From assembly GCA_003118195.1 (NCBI GenBank), contig BEXV01003464.1:14200-40908 (forward strand): 26,709 nucleotides of DNA, written 5' to 3'. Source of the stretch: Hemicentrotus pulcherrimus (taxonomy: Eukaryota; Echinodermata; Echinoidea; Camarodonta; Strongylocentrotidae). Shown here one piece after another: positions 12,401 to 24,400 of this stretch; positions within the stretch are counted from its first letter, which is position 1; each line of letters opens with the position of its first letter. Under the pieces are notes generated by a model. The model did no database searches and had not been told where the DNA came from. It saw nothing but the letters and a program-made list of their open reading frames with translations. Both the position numbers and the translations under genes were made by a program.

Positions 12401-15400
12401 AATAAAGGAAAGTGGGTCGAGATGGATTGGTCATGCGTTTAGTAAAGTAGATAGTAGAGATTTTTAGATACTGAACGACAGGAGCGTGGACTGCCCTTTT
12501 AAAGGTAAAGACCAGTAATGGAAACGCCCCAATTTCAAAAAATGAAATGGAAGCTCTCATTACTAATCATGTGAAAGAATATGTTTTGACTAATACATGA
12601 TGATAAAAAATCTGCTGGGAAACCGCCTACTAATTCATATATTTGGTAAATTTGTTTCTCTCATGGTCTGTGAGAGATATAGGAGGGTCCCTTATACATC
12701 TTTCTGGCTATAGTGCTTGTAACTTTACGAAGAATGGACCAAATTTCTTATCATTTTGATGATTCCAGAACCTTGCAGATACTAGATGCTAGATGATCAA
12801 CCTTTTCTGATCGATTCCACAACGTTTCTTTCACAATGCAAACGCATGACCATAACTGGTCTTTACCTTTAAGGCAATGTCACGTCCTTTTAAGTCACTG
12901 GAAGTGACGTCACATTACCTTAAAGGGCAGTCCACGTTCTTGCCGTGCAGAATCTAAAATTCCCTAATAAACCTGTAAAACGAGCGTGGGATCTGAAAGT
13001 GAATGGCATAAGAGAGAAAGGAAGGCCGAGGATATCACGGACAGATGTGGTGAAGAAAGAAAGCAGTATAAAAGGTTGGTCTAAATGAAGATGATACTCG
13101 AGACAAGAAGAACTGGAGGGAAGGAGTGTCATCATGGCCCGAAAGTTAGTTACCCCTGATTATGATGATGATGATGATGATGATGATGACCCCTCAGCAT
13201 TATGCCCGGTGCCCACGAGGCCTCTCTTTTCAGACGTTAACTACTATGCCGACTATGGTGTTTTAATTTCCAACAAACTTTTTTTGGGAAATAGTTTCAC
13301 CTGTAAAAAGGATATTAAACATCCTGCTGCTAACAGATCTATGCGTATCATGCTAGTTCAGACTTCAGCTCAACATGTACTGTATTAAATACCTTCTTGG
13401 CCTAGACCGATTCAATGGTTATAGTGATCGTTACTGAGAGATATTGCCGACCCTTAGAAGCTTGTTGACGAATGCCGCTGTAAACAGGGCGGTTAACAGC
13501 GTTTCTTCGTACGACACAAAGATGAGTACCCGTAGGACGTTCGTTTTTGTGAATCTACGAATTTATATATATTCCCACGTGTCATTCATCCTTTAGTTCA
13601 TATAAATAAAACCTTCCCTTGTTTAAGCCAATGCGGTTTACCGCGACAAATTATGTCAACAAGACGAAAAGGGTGCCACGGCTTAAACTGATACCTAGGT
13701 TGGCAAGGTTGTCATCAAATGTATTCCCGGCCTCCATAGTCATAGCTCCCAGTTCTGGGCTGACAGCAAGGTAGTCAAACAAGCACATTTCATCGTCACC
13801 ACATGCATCCTTTGCTGCAGCTGTCCGATTTGGGTCTTGATCCAGAAGATCGCTCAGGAAAATAGGTGTGTAGTTTGCCGGGTTGTAGTAGGCCCAGTTC
13901 CTCTCGCCGTACTCGAACAGGGACTCGTTCTCGCTAACTTGCCCTAGAGTTTGCAATGAAGAAATAAGGCAATTCGGGATAAGGATATACAGGGCTATTT
14001 AGGCAGTAGTTTAAGAGGGGATCATGGATCAACTGTAGAAGGACCCATAAGAATAATTTGACAAGATTTTCAAAGGTGATAATCATATAATGAATTGAGA
14101 GAAATGTGGTTATGACACAATAGATTAATCCTCGTATATTTCAATAATTACCTCGCTTATTCACCGTGGAGCTCCTGATTACTATTGTACCGACTAATGA
14201 AGGCAATTTGAAATCAGGGCAAAACCGACCTTTTGAAGACTAGTTTCATAAGTGGTAATCATAATATATTTGCTAGTAGTAATTACCTCACTAATGACTT
14301 TTGTTTACACAAATCAAAGTAATAAAGAATGCATTTAAAAATTGTAACTTTTATGTTGTACTACATAGAAAAATAGTATTTTATGATATCTAATTTTATA
14401 CCCACCTTACTATTATATTAGGAATCTACAATTTCATTTGGTCCTATTTAACGTACCCCTTTATAAAAATGCTTCACATAACAGTATCTTTAATATGGCG
14501 CAGACCTATTAGAGTGAATACGTGAAAAAAGTTTGTCGTGCTGTTGCCAAATATAGATATGAAAAGGGGCTGTAGCACGACGAGACTATGCGTTTTTCCC
14601 GAGGCCCACTCGGGATCCAGCGGGTATAATACGTCTAATGAACGACGCGACCGTAGTTAGCCTACGTATTCACGTGCGTGCAACATACGCGTAACCGAAG
14701 CGTGAAGAGAACTTCGGACTGTTTCGCGAACGCTAGCGCGCTGACCCAGTTAATCAAGTCCATTCCTTTACGTGCAGTTGTCTAGAAGAAGATGTAGAAG
14801 GCATCAACCAGCATTTTCCGTGCTAGAGCCCTTTATCCTGCGGTTAACCGCTCCATATCTGCACTAGCATTAAGTCTGAGAACTTCCAATCGTATCACAG
14901 TAAAGAAGTTAAACTTACATGACTGTCCGAAGTCGAATATCTCCTTGTCTGTGAGGTTTGTGGCTAGCGAATCCTCAAGAGTGGTGCCGTTTCGGAGCAG
15001 GAAATCATCTGAACTATCGCCATTAAAATTGCCTGGATAAATGAATTAAAATAGACGATATTCTCAAAATTTAATAAAACGAATGATTTCGTCTTTTTGA
15101 AGTACTTCGTTTGTAATTGTTTCACCAACCTGTGACCAGAATGCATTGTAAGCGGATAAGTTTATTATTGCGTGTGCCCAAAAGGCAATGTACTTTAGGA
15201 TGGAAATCATTCTCAAAGAGCTGATGTTACACTTTAAACATGCTACGTGCTACAATCGTTTGGGATCCAGCATTAAATAGGGGTAGACAAACACGAAGGC
15301 AAGAAATCTGAGGCAACTTGAATAGCCAAGTGCATCACCTGTTCATTGAAATTTGTGTACAGTTTTTTTTTTCCAAATCTATCGCATGGCCAGGCGCGAT

Positions 15401-18400
15401 ACGCATATTAGAATATTTCTGTCGGCAAAAAAATCAACAGTTAAGATGTCGGCATATTTTACAAATAGAACACCGTGAAGTTTTACTTTTCAGCTGACTG
15501 GTTATGCTTTTCGGCAAATTGTACTTCTACACTCGATTCAATATGGCGACAGCTCTGGGTTAGCTCTAGTTACTACAGTAAATGACTACTAACCTAAAAG
15601 ACCTCTGCCAGGTCCATCTTCACCGTATTCCGGCGGTACTTCGATGGTCACGAGAAGAATCCCGTTAGAAAAGGTCACGGTGAAAGACGTAGCGGGCGTA
15701 TCACCAACCTGAAAGTAAGTATTGACCTTGATTTCGTCCGCAGTGGTTCCATTCTCACGTGTTAATGAAAATGAAGAATCTGTGGAGGCAAAGCCGTCTT
15801 TGTCACAACGGAGAGAAAGAGGAAGCGAAAATAATGAAAACATAGTTATTGACTATAATAAGAAAGAATATGTACCTGAGACATGTTTGATTTATAAGGC
15901 GTTACTTAAATCTAAAATATTTGTTTTAATTATCATTTAGTAAAAAATAAATAACTTTATGTCACTACTACTCTTTCTACTACTACTTAAAATAGAAATA
16001 ACAATGATAATACGTCTAATAATTTAAAGGAGCTACACAAAGAAAATTTACTAAAAACTGATAATTAGAACAAATTACATATGGATGGAAAGATTTTCTC
16101 TTGAAAAACACGAATAATTTGCTGAGAAATCATATAGATATCGTGGAGAGGAATAAAATGCCATTTTCAAGACCCTTTTTAAACCCCCAAGCGCCCCCGA
16201 ACGTAGGCCAAACAAACGAGCGTAGCGAGCTCTGAATAGTGAGGTCACACCCTGGACAAACAGCTCGGTACCGGCTGCTAGCTTCCGCTTAGTGCGTCTA
16301 GCTGCAGACCAAGCGGAAGCTAGCAGCCTTTTTTTAACAGCCGTGTCCAGGGTGTGACGTCACACGAAGAACTACGACAAAATACGACAAAATACGAATA
16401 GGCAGTAAATCTGGATCTCTAAACTAACATTTTTGAAAGTTGATTTCTGCGGGCCCAAAACATATTTTGAAGAGGAAATTTGTTGTAATTGATCAGTAAG
16501 GCTTTCCCTTCGCAATGATATGAATTTTGCATCAATTTAAAACACTTTTGCTTCTTGGTGTGACTCCTTTAAGGAGCGATAGAAGTAAAACTGTTAGCCA
16601 TAGTAATACTAATACTACTACTACTACTGATGTTGCTGCTGCTACTTCTTTTTACTACTGCTACTATTACTACAATTTGAAATAATAATGAGAAAAGTAA
16701 TATGTATACTTATGCAACTCCAATAATGAATCCCTTATTACTTTAACGAAGCAAAGAATGATTGAAGACCTTAAACTTGCATGATAAGAGACAAGGCTTA
16801 AAAAAAAAAAAAAAAATATTGATAATAATTATAATCCCCCACGCCTATGGAATGGTAGGTAAAACCATCCATCAATTATTCTGTTATATATATATATATA
16901 TATATATTGATGTTGCACCTCTGTACCCTAAACAAGCCTTGTGGGTTTTTAATTTTGTTTTATAAGATTATACCTCCATCTAACTCAGTTAAGTCAGTTA
17001 TCTCTTCGGTCCCGTTAATGAGGATTCTCATGTCAGTCCTGTTGTCATTCAGGGAAAACTCCACCTGTTTTGTACACGCAGAAAATAAAACACAGTCAGC
17101 ATGGCAAAACGTATCACACACAACATGGAATAAATAATAATAACAAAATAGAAAATGAAGAGTGTACTTTATTTTTCGATTATGACAATTGTTTATTACA
17201 ATTTTCAAGCGATTTCAGAAATGAATTGTTACCAAAAACATATGGAAATATTGTTTAATATACCAACAAAAAGATATTTAAATGTTTGATGGGCAAGACC
17301 AAGGAAAAGCAGGACGAAAATTACGTCAAACTGATTTGATTGTGTTCATTGGGAAGTGAAAAAACCCTCTAAAATACTAACAAACGGAAGTACAATCTAT
17401 GGTTCCTTCACCTACGTTTTGGTCGGGAATTATAGAGTTAAGCTTGTAATTTTCTTGGAGTTACACAAATTATCTTTCATTGATTAGTTTAAACTAGTCG
17501 TCGATACGATTTAAAGAATTTTTCTCTTGTTTTCCGTTGCTGCCGTCATTAAAACTAAGCAGCCTTGGGCAACTTCCCGACACGTAATTACGTAAAATGC
17601 ATATGAATGATACGTAAACTGCGCACGTGCCACTGTACACGAGAAGTACGTAATGCCTAAGTCAAATTTGCCGCGGTGGCCGTGCTGTCTAAAATATCTA
17701 CAATCAATAGCAATTAAAGGACCGCCGCAGCATTCCCATGGTCACATACGGTAGTGGTCACATATGTCAGGGTATAGCCGCACGGCGTATTTTTGATTTG
17801 TGGATGCAAAGAAACTGCTACTGCGTACGGCCTTTGGAGAGATGACGCACGGTCGCCTTAGGGCGTCCCTGCGGCGGCCGTAGCATTTTGACAAAAACTA
17901 AGGCAGACGCAAGGTAGCTGCAAGGTGCCCGCAAGGCGACCGTGGCTCCAGATTGTTGCTACGGCTTCACCCCTGGAGTAAAGAAAACACAAGATGAAAT
18001 CGTTCTACGACATGGCTACGGCGTGTCAAATCACTATGGCGAACCTAGAAATCTAAACAGTTATATCTCCGTGTTATAATCCTACGGCGACCAGTACGGC
18101 CTGTAAAGAAGTGGATCGAAATTACGTCCAAGAGTCTACGTACATCCGAACATTTGGAAGTATATATATTTTTTAATGATTGGCGATACCGAAATTTCGT
18201 TGTTTTCCCCTCACGGTCTGTATATAAAGTTATTGGTTATAGCGATAATTCATTATCTCCCTTTCCCGATCTATACGTAAAGTCTTTACTGATCAATTTT
18301 TCAAATATGTACTTAAAGAACCTGTCAATAAAGACCTGTCCTGTCTACAGAGACTGCAATTATTGTCTCCCTCGATCTAGTTTCTCTATAATTATCAAGG

Positions 18401-21400
18401 TTCCACTGTTTTTTCTTTGAAATACATATTCAAGAAAACTGTGAATAAGGATCATCTGTCTATGCTTTGTTGCTTCTATCTAGCAGTATTCAGGTTTAAC
18501 CCTAAAATCTTGTTCAGATATGACAAAGTAACCCGCAGAGCTTTGTCTAAAAGTTAAAATAATGGCATCTGGGTGCACCAAAGATCCTACGTTCACTCAC
18601 TCAAGCTCTGTGATTTACGATACAGAAAATAAAGCGTATACATATCGGGATACATATGACTCTGATCTTTACGCAATCATACCAAAAAAAAATTTAAAAA
18701 ATCAGCGCAATTTATACCGCTGCATCTCTGAACAAGTGTTAACCGAAATTTACCACTGTGATGCCCTGTGTAGCAGCGAAACCGGTAAAAACAGTTCCCG
18801 TTTCGACGGGCTCGCTATTGTTGAAGGCTTTGCCAGTTCTGGCCTGTAGAACGAATGTATCGTTGTTATTGTACTCCAACATAGTGTACTCCCCAAGACC
18901 ATTGAAAGTATACATTCTTCCATCCAATGTATTGATGTGGGGGTCGCCCCAGAACCATCCTGTAAAAAAAAAAAAAAAAAAAAATATGTAACCATCATAA
19001 TCATCATTACTATAATTATCATTGATGCCCATTACATATCCGATGTATTCACAGTCAAAAGCGATTATTATAAACTACCGTATATACTATCTATCCGCAA
19101 TTAAGTGGCTGGTTATTTATATGCACCTATCGAACGAAGCCTGGCGGCTTCGTATGGGAGGTTCATATACAACATTTACAAGAGAGCGTACAGATCCTGC
19201 ATTGAAAGAATAAGAACATGCATCAGTTGCTCTACGACGAAGTTCTTAATTCCTTATATTGAACTATTGCGACTATGAATTATCATCAAGATCGCAACAA
19301 CTCAATATTTATTATTTTATATTGCCGAGAGTTCCTGATTAAAGCCTACCATTCTTTGACAAGATGGCTATCATTTTTCCAGATTTGTAAACCACAAGGA
19401 CAAAAGGCTATATTCAGGATTTTTGTTGTTCTCGGTATTTTGTCCTTTTTTTTTTTTAAGCTGCTTTCTCGCTATTTTTTCATCATTAATGGCTACCATG
19501 GCATTCCATGATTAAGAAACGCTGTTTTTTCTATGATTTTTTTTCCATGGCCGTTTTGTAGCTGTTTACATTGATGAGTTTTGTGCATCGCTTGTTTAGA
19601 ACACATTTGACTACATAAAAATCGACAATGAAACGCCTTTTTTCTAGCATTTTAGCAATTTTGCTCACGATGAAGCCTGCTTTAATATGAATAATTATTT
19701 TCAACAAAAGACATTGTGAAACAAAATAAAAAGAGCTTACCAATTCGCGGAGGTCTATACCCTGAGCATGTCGAAGGAGGGCGTCTTTCCTCGTACATAT
19801 CACAGAAATCTCCATCAGCTATTTGGCAGCAGTGATACCTTGGGAGCACATCATATGCTGTATGAACAAAAAAACTTATTCCTTTCAACACATGTTGTTC
19901 ATCAATTTTGCAACACAAATATTTATCTTTCTGTTGCTACATTGTTCTCGTACATAAAGTCTCTGAAAACATTATACATGGGGAGGAAGAGCACATTTTT
20001 CTTTTGGCCCCAGAAATTGAAAAAATAACGGGGAGACACTTTTTGTCATTCCCCATGAGCACAATTTTTATTGTCAATTAAACACAATTAAGGAGGTTAA
20101 CCCCCCCCCCCCTGCCTACGCGCCTGAGTAGTAGTAGTAGTAGTAGTAGTACCAGTAGTAGAAGCATTGTATCGGTTTTACTTGCAGTAGTGGTAGTAGT
20201 ATTATAAAGTAGTAGTAGTAATAGTCTTCGGCGTAGTATTAGTAGTAGTAGTAGTAGCAGTAGTAGAGTAGTAGTAGTAGTAGTAGTAGTAGCAGTAGTA
20301 GAGTAGTAGTAGTAGTAGTAGTAGTAGTATTAATATTAGTAGTACCAGTAGTAGGAGTGAGATATCAGTATTAATTGCATTATTGGCAGTACATGTAGTA
20401 TTAGACAGTAGTAGTATTAGTAGTGGAAGTATTATATTTGTAGTGGTAGTAGATGTAGCAGTGGTAGAGTAGCAGTAGTAGTAGTAGTAGTAGTAGTAGA
20501 TGTTGCAGTAGTAGAGTAATGTAGAGCCAGTAGTAGTCATAGTAGGTAGTTGTAGTACTAGTAGTAATTGGTCACTATTTGTTATACTTTACTATAAACA
20601 AAATATAAAAACTCTTTGTCTAGTAATTTTTAAAATCTGCAATTAAATGAATCGACAGCTACGGTCTAGGAATATTCACTGAGCTACATGTAAATTAAAT
20701 TTACGCGTTCGTTATTAATAAATATATATTGATACCGCCTCATATCTGCACGAGACTTTAAGGTAATTGTAACAAATATAAAGTAAACTGCAACTGTGTG
20801 ACTCGTCCTTACCAAGCCACTCTTCATACGAGGAGGTATACGCCTGATAATGAGAACTCCACCATAAGTCGATAATGTAGCCAGGTAAAAGCCCCCAAAA
20901 ATACGTACATCGGTAACCACCCCCGAAAGGCCGCCATCGGTGTTGTTCGCAGTATGGGAAGAAACCTAGATGAAGATAAAGTGTCGTTCAGATCATGCAA
21001 TAATAATAATGTTAATTAGAAGAAGAAACAAAATGATTAATAATAATTGTAATAATAATGATAACAATAATAATGATATCAATACTTAAAATAACAATAA
21101 CAACATTATAATGTTATAATGAATTTGACAAAAATGACGGCGTGCAAATATAGCAATATTAATGACAATAATAATATTAATGCAATTAGGAAGAAGAAGA
21201 AGAACAAAAATAATAAGAAGAAAAATAAAGATGCCTGGCACCTAGCTTGGGTGGCTAAACGAAGCCGATAAAAATATGAATAGGTATTTCAATAAAAGTT
21301 TTATTGAAAACCTTGCATTCGTCGATATCGATCTATCGGTGAAGTTTAACACAGCCGTTGTACGCCGCTTTCAAAATGCCGAGTGCGAGCGATACAACGA

Positions 21401-24400
21401 GATGTCAAACTGCGTCTCTGAAAGCAAATGGACAGTAAACTTGAGGATGTGTGCAAACTTACCAAAGAAAATACTATTCTGCACAGACAACTCTGATTGG
21501 TCAAACAAATAACTGCAGAAACGATATCTACGATCAAATACGGCCTGCCAAAGAGAACACGGACATGGAGGTGTAATTAAAAGTCGTCTCCACAAGGGTG
21601 GCGACAGGGTGGCTTGGTCGTCCAGGTACCAGTTAGAGCAAAATTGTGGTGAGTTAACAAACGTGCTTGGGTTGTCGTCAAGTCTGTAAATCAGTATTCC
21701 CTGCAATTACAAAGGAGAAAGTAAATGGATATATTACGATTTTAATCAGCACCAACAAAAACAGTCGAAACAAATTAAACAACCCCCGTCCCCCAAACCA
21801 ATAATAAGAAATAAAAAAACCTTGCAAAATGCTTGGCTATATAAGCTAGGACAAAATATGTTTTGCCCTCTGGTTTTAATGTCTTAGTCAATACAAAAAT
21901 AGAGGAATGAGATGGGCAAAATTGAGAAATTAGATTCCATACAATGATACTAATAATATTGAATGACCCTCTTTTGTGAGCTTTAATAAATATACTCATC
22001 AGCTAGTGGGATTGAACCTGGACCTACTCAAGGCCATTCAATATCATTTAATTACTGTATATACCTGAGTCCCCGACTGTGATCCAATAGACTGGTCTGG
22101 TTTGTAGCTTTCGTTAAGATCGGATTCTAGTAACCGGTTCGCCCATGTATACTTAGCGTTGTAACCAATCCTAACTGGAACCGTCTTGGATAGGGGATTC
22201 CAGCTGAAACTACCTTGTTCATAGAACATCAGTACGCCTGTTCTAGCTCCGTTAGTAAATACTATTGCCTGGTACGTCGCCATCTGTAATGCCGAGTGAA
22301 TTGGAAGGAGGTAGCCAGAATAGAGAAAGAAAAATAGGTCATTGGGTCAATAAATATAAAAATCAATTTTTCTCAATGTCACCTACATTCTATTTACCGG
22401 TAAACGTATTTGACGCAATGACAGAGATGTGACATGTGTAAGATAACAAATTGGTTCAGAAAAAAAAGATGAACTTATATGAACTTTTGATAACCTTTGC
22501 ATATGGACTTTGCATGGAATTTGTAACATAAAACTTGACTAATGATTAAATTATCTCACCTCTTCCCCAAGAATTGAACCGGGAGGTTGAAAGTCCTTCC
22601 ATGTAAACATGACAGCAGTGCTAAGCGTATTAATGACGTCATTGTTATCCGCGCCCCATGGGGTTGACTGTAATGTTCTCAGTCTGTTCCTCAAGGCTGA
22701 GAAAAATCCTGCATGGGTACTGCTTTCGAACATCTTTAAAAACATGAAAATTACAATAACATTTAGATATAAGACTCATGACAAACAGACTAGGTATTTC
22801 GATCACACTTTGCTCCACCTAGAAAAAGAGTTCATTTATGCCAATTAATGTTTATAAACAAGCTTTCTAAATATCTAACATTACAAATGCTGCCTCAGTA
22901 ATTTGAAGATTTTGTACAGGATCTCCAATAAACATGAAGAAAAAATGGAAACTCATTTTAATTTTTGTTTTAATAATTTCATACATAAATTTTGACATTG
23001 TAGATATCATTAGCATTGGTAATGAATAACCTACACCTTTTTTGTACTCACATTTTATGAAAATCAGTGATGTGCAGCTGTTTGAGAATAAGTATTATTG
23101 ATGTTTTGGTAAAATTTTAAAATGACAAAAACCACTGGCACATGAAGTATTCAAAAGGGGTCGCAAGGTGTGCTTTCTTCGCCTCATTTACACGTTTGCT
23201 CGTTTGCCATACGTGGAATTACGCACAAAAATGGTGGAAAGATTGCCTTTCGCAATGTAATGGCTTTGCAATTCCATAACGACAATCAAATAATCTAGAA
23301 GCCTCATGGTATGACCATCCCATGATATTTGTGTTAAAGGGAGATTACTTGCGTGGCAAAAAGAGTTACCTGATATTAGGATAACTGATAATATATGACC
23401 GGGCTGCATACATACCTCATGATACATGTAAATACTCGGACTGCATACATACCTGATAATACATGTATAATATACTCGTGTTGCATACATACCTCATGAT
23501 ATATACTCGTGCCGCATACATACCTCATGATATAAACTCGTGCTGCATACATACCTGTATACATACCTCATTAAATATACTCGTGCTGCATACATACCAC
23601 ATGATAAATACTCGTGCCGCATACATACCTCATGATATATACTCGAGCCGCATACATACCTCATGATAATCGAGCAGCATACATACCTCATGATATTACT
23701 CGTGCTGCATACATACCTCATGATATATACTCGTGCTGCATACATACTTCATGATATATACTCGTGCCGTATATATACCTCATGATAAATATTCGTGCCA
23801 AATACACTCCTCATGTAGGGATATGAGAGTTTGCCTCATGATATATACTGATGCTGCGTACATACCTCATGATATATGCTCGTGCCGCATACATACCTCA
23901 TGATAAATACTAGGGCTGCCGATATTAGCGTCAACAGGTGCCCCAAACACGGCAACAGCAGGATCTGATTCGTATTGATCTCTTATCGTGAATCTGGAAG
24001 GATTTGTGAATTGAGTCAGCACCGTTCTTGTAGGACGTTGCTTGGAAAACTGGAGAACTCCTGTTGTTGTGGCCTAAAATTGTCAAAAGGAAAGAATTAG
24101 AAAATGAAATGGATGGTCGGTACTTCAAAATCGAATAATATAGCAGCAACAACAGTACATACTGAAGTTTCACGTTTTACACTCATTTGAGTAGAACACA
24201 AAAATGATCAGAACAGAAATCGGACAATATAAAGGGAAGCCAAATTAATAACGCGCAATATTTAGGCTTTCAATTAATCACTGAGGTACTTCATCAAGCT
24301 CCTTTATAACGTTGGCAGTGATTATTCTAAAGTACACAAAGCTCGACTTCTCAATATCTAACAAAATATGTGGATATTTTGGGATAATTTATTGATTCAT

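Larger units (their letters stand above)
10968..13694 (-). other. Intron 12, the largest, rich in transposon relics
   Basis: 2727-bp phase 1 intron. It holds a hammerhead-bearing insertion (11003-11213), an inverted-repeat element (12485-12936) and a LINE 3' end with GAT microsatellite (12948-13190). I see no supported feature in 11223-12484 or 13191-13694. Confidence 0.85.
15780..16973 (-). other. Intron 9
   Basis: 1194-bp phase 1 intron. It contains the TTAA-flanked element (16024-16572), interrupted ACT/CTG triplets (16609-16668), an A17 run (16800-16816) and a (TA)n tract (16885-16906). Confidence 0.85.

Noticed and set aside
12920..13135. 71-codon minus-strand frame in intron 12
   Set aside because: It is antisense to the LINE-derived sequence.
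18154..18420. 88-codon plus-strand frame
   Set aside because: No domain, no splice support and AT-driven composition.
20202..20540. 112-codon minus-strand open frame rich in Tyr, Thr and Leu
   Set aside because: It is a translation of the (TAG)n microsatellite and lies inside intron 6.
20684..20920. 78-codon minus-strand frame overlapping exon 6
   Set aside because: It is in a different phase from the AMOP frame required by exons 5 and 7.
23188..23745. Several overlapping minus- and plus-strand frames with repeated MYAARVY-like or HTYLMI-like units
   Set aside because: They arise from the intronic 31-bp minisatellite; units vary in length and do not keep one frame.
23400..23910. Possible CRISPR-like array
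   Set aside because: Repeats are contiguous and imperfect with no unique spacers, and the context is a eukaryotic intron.
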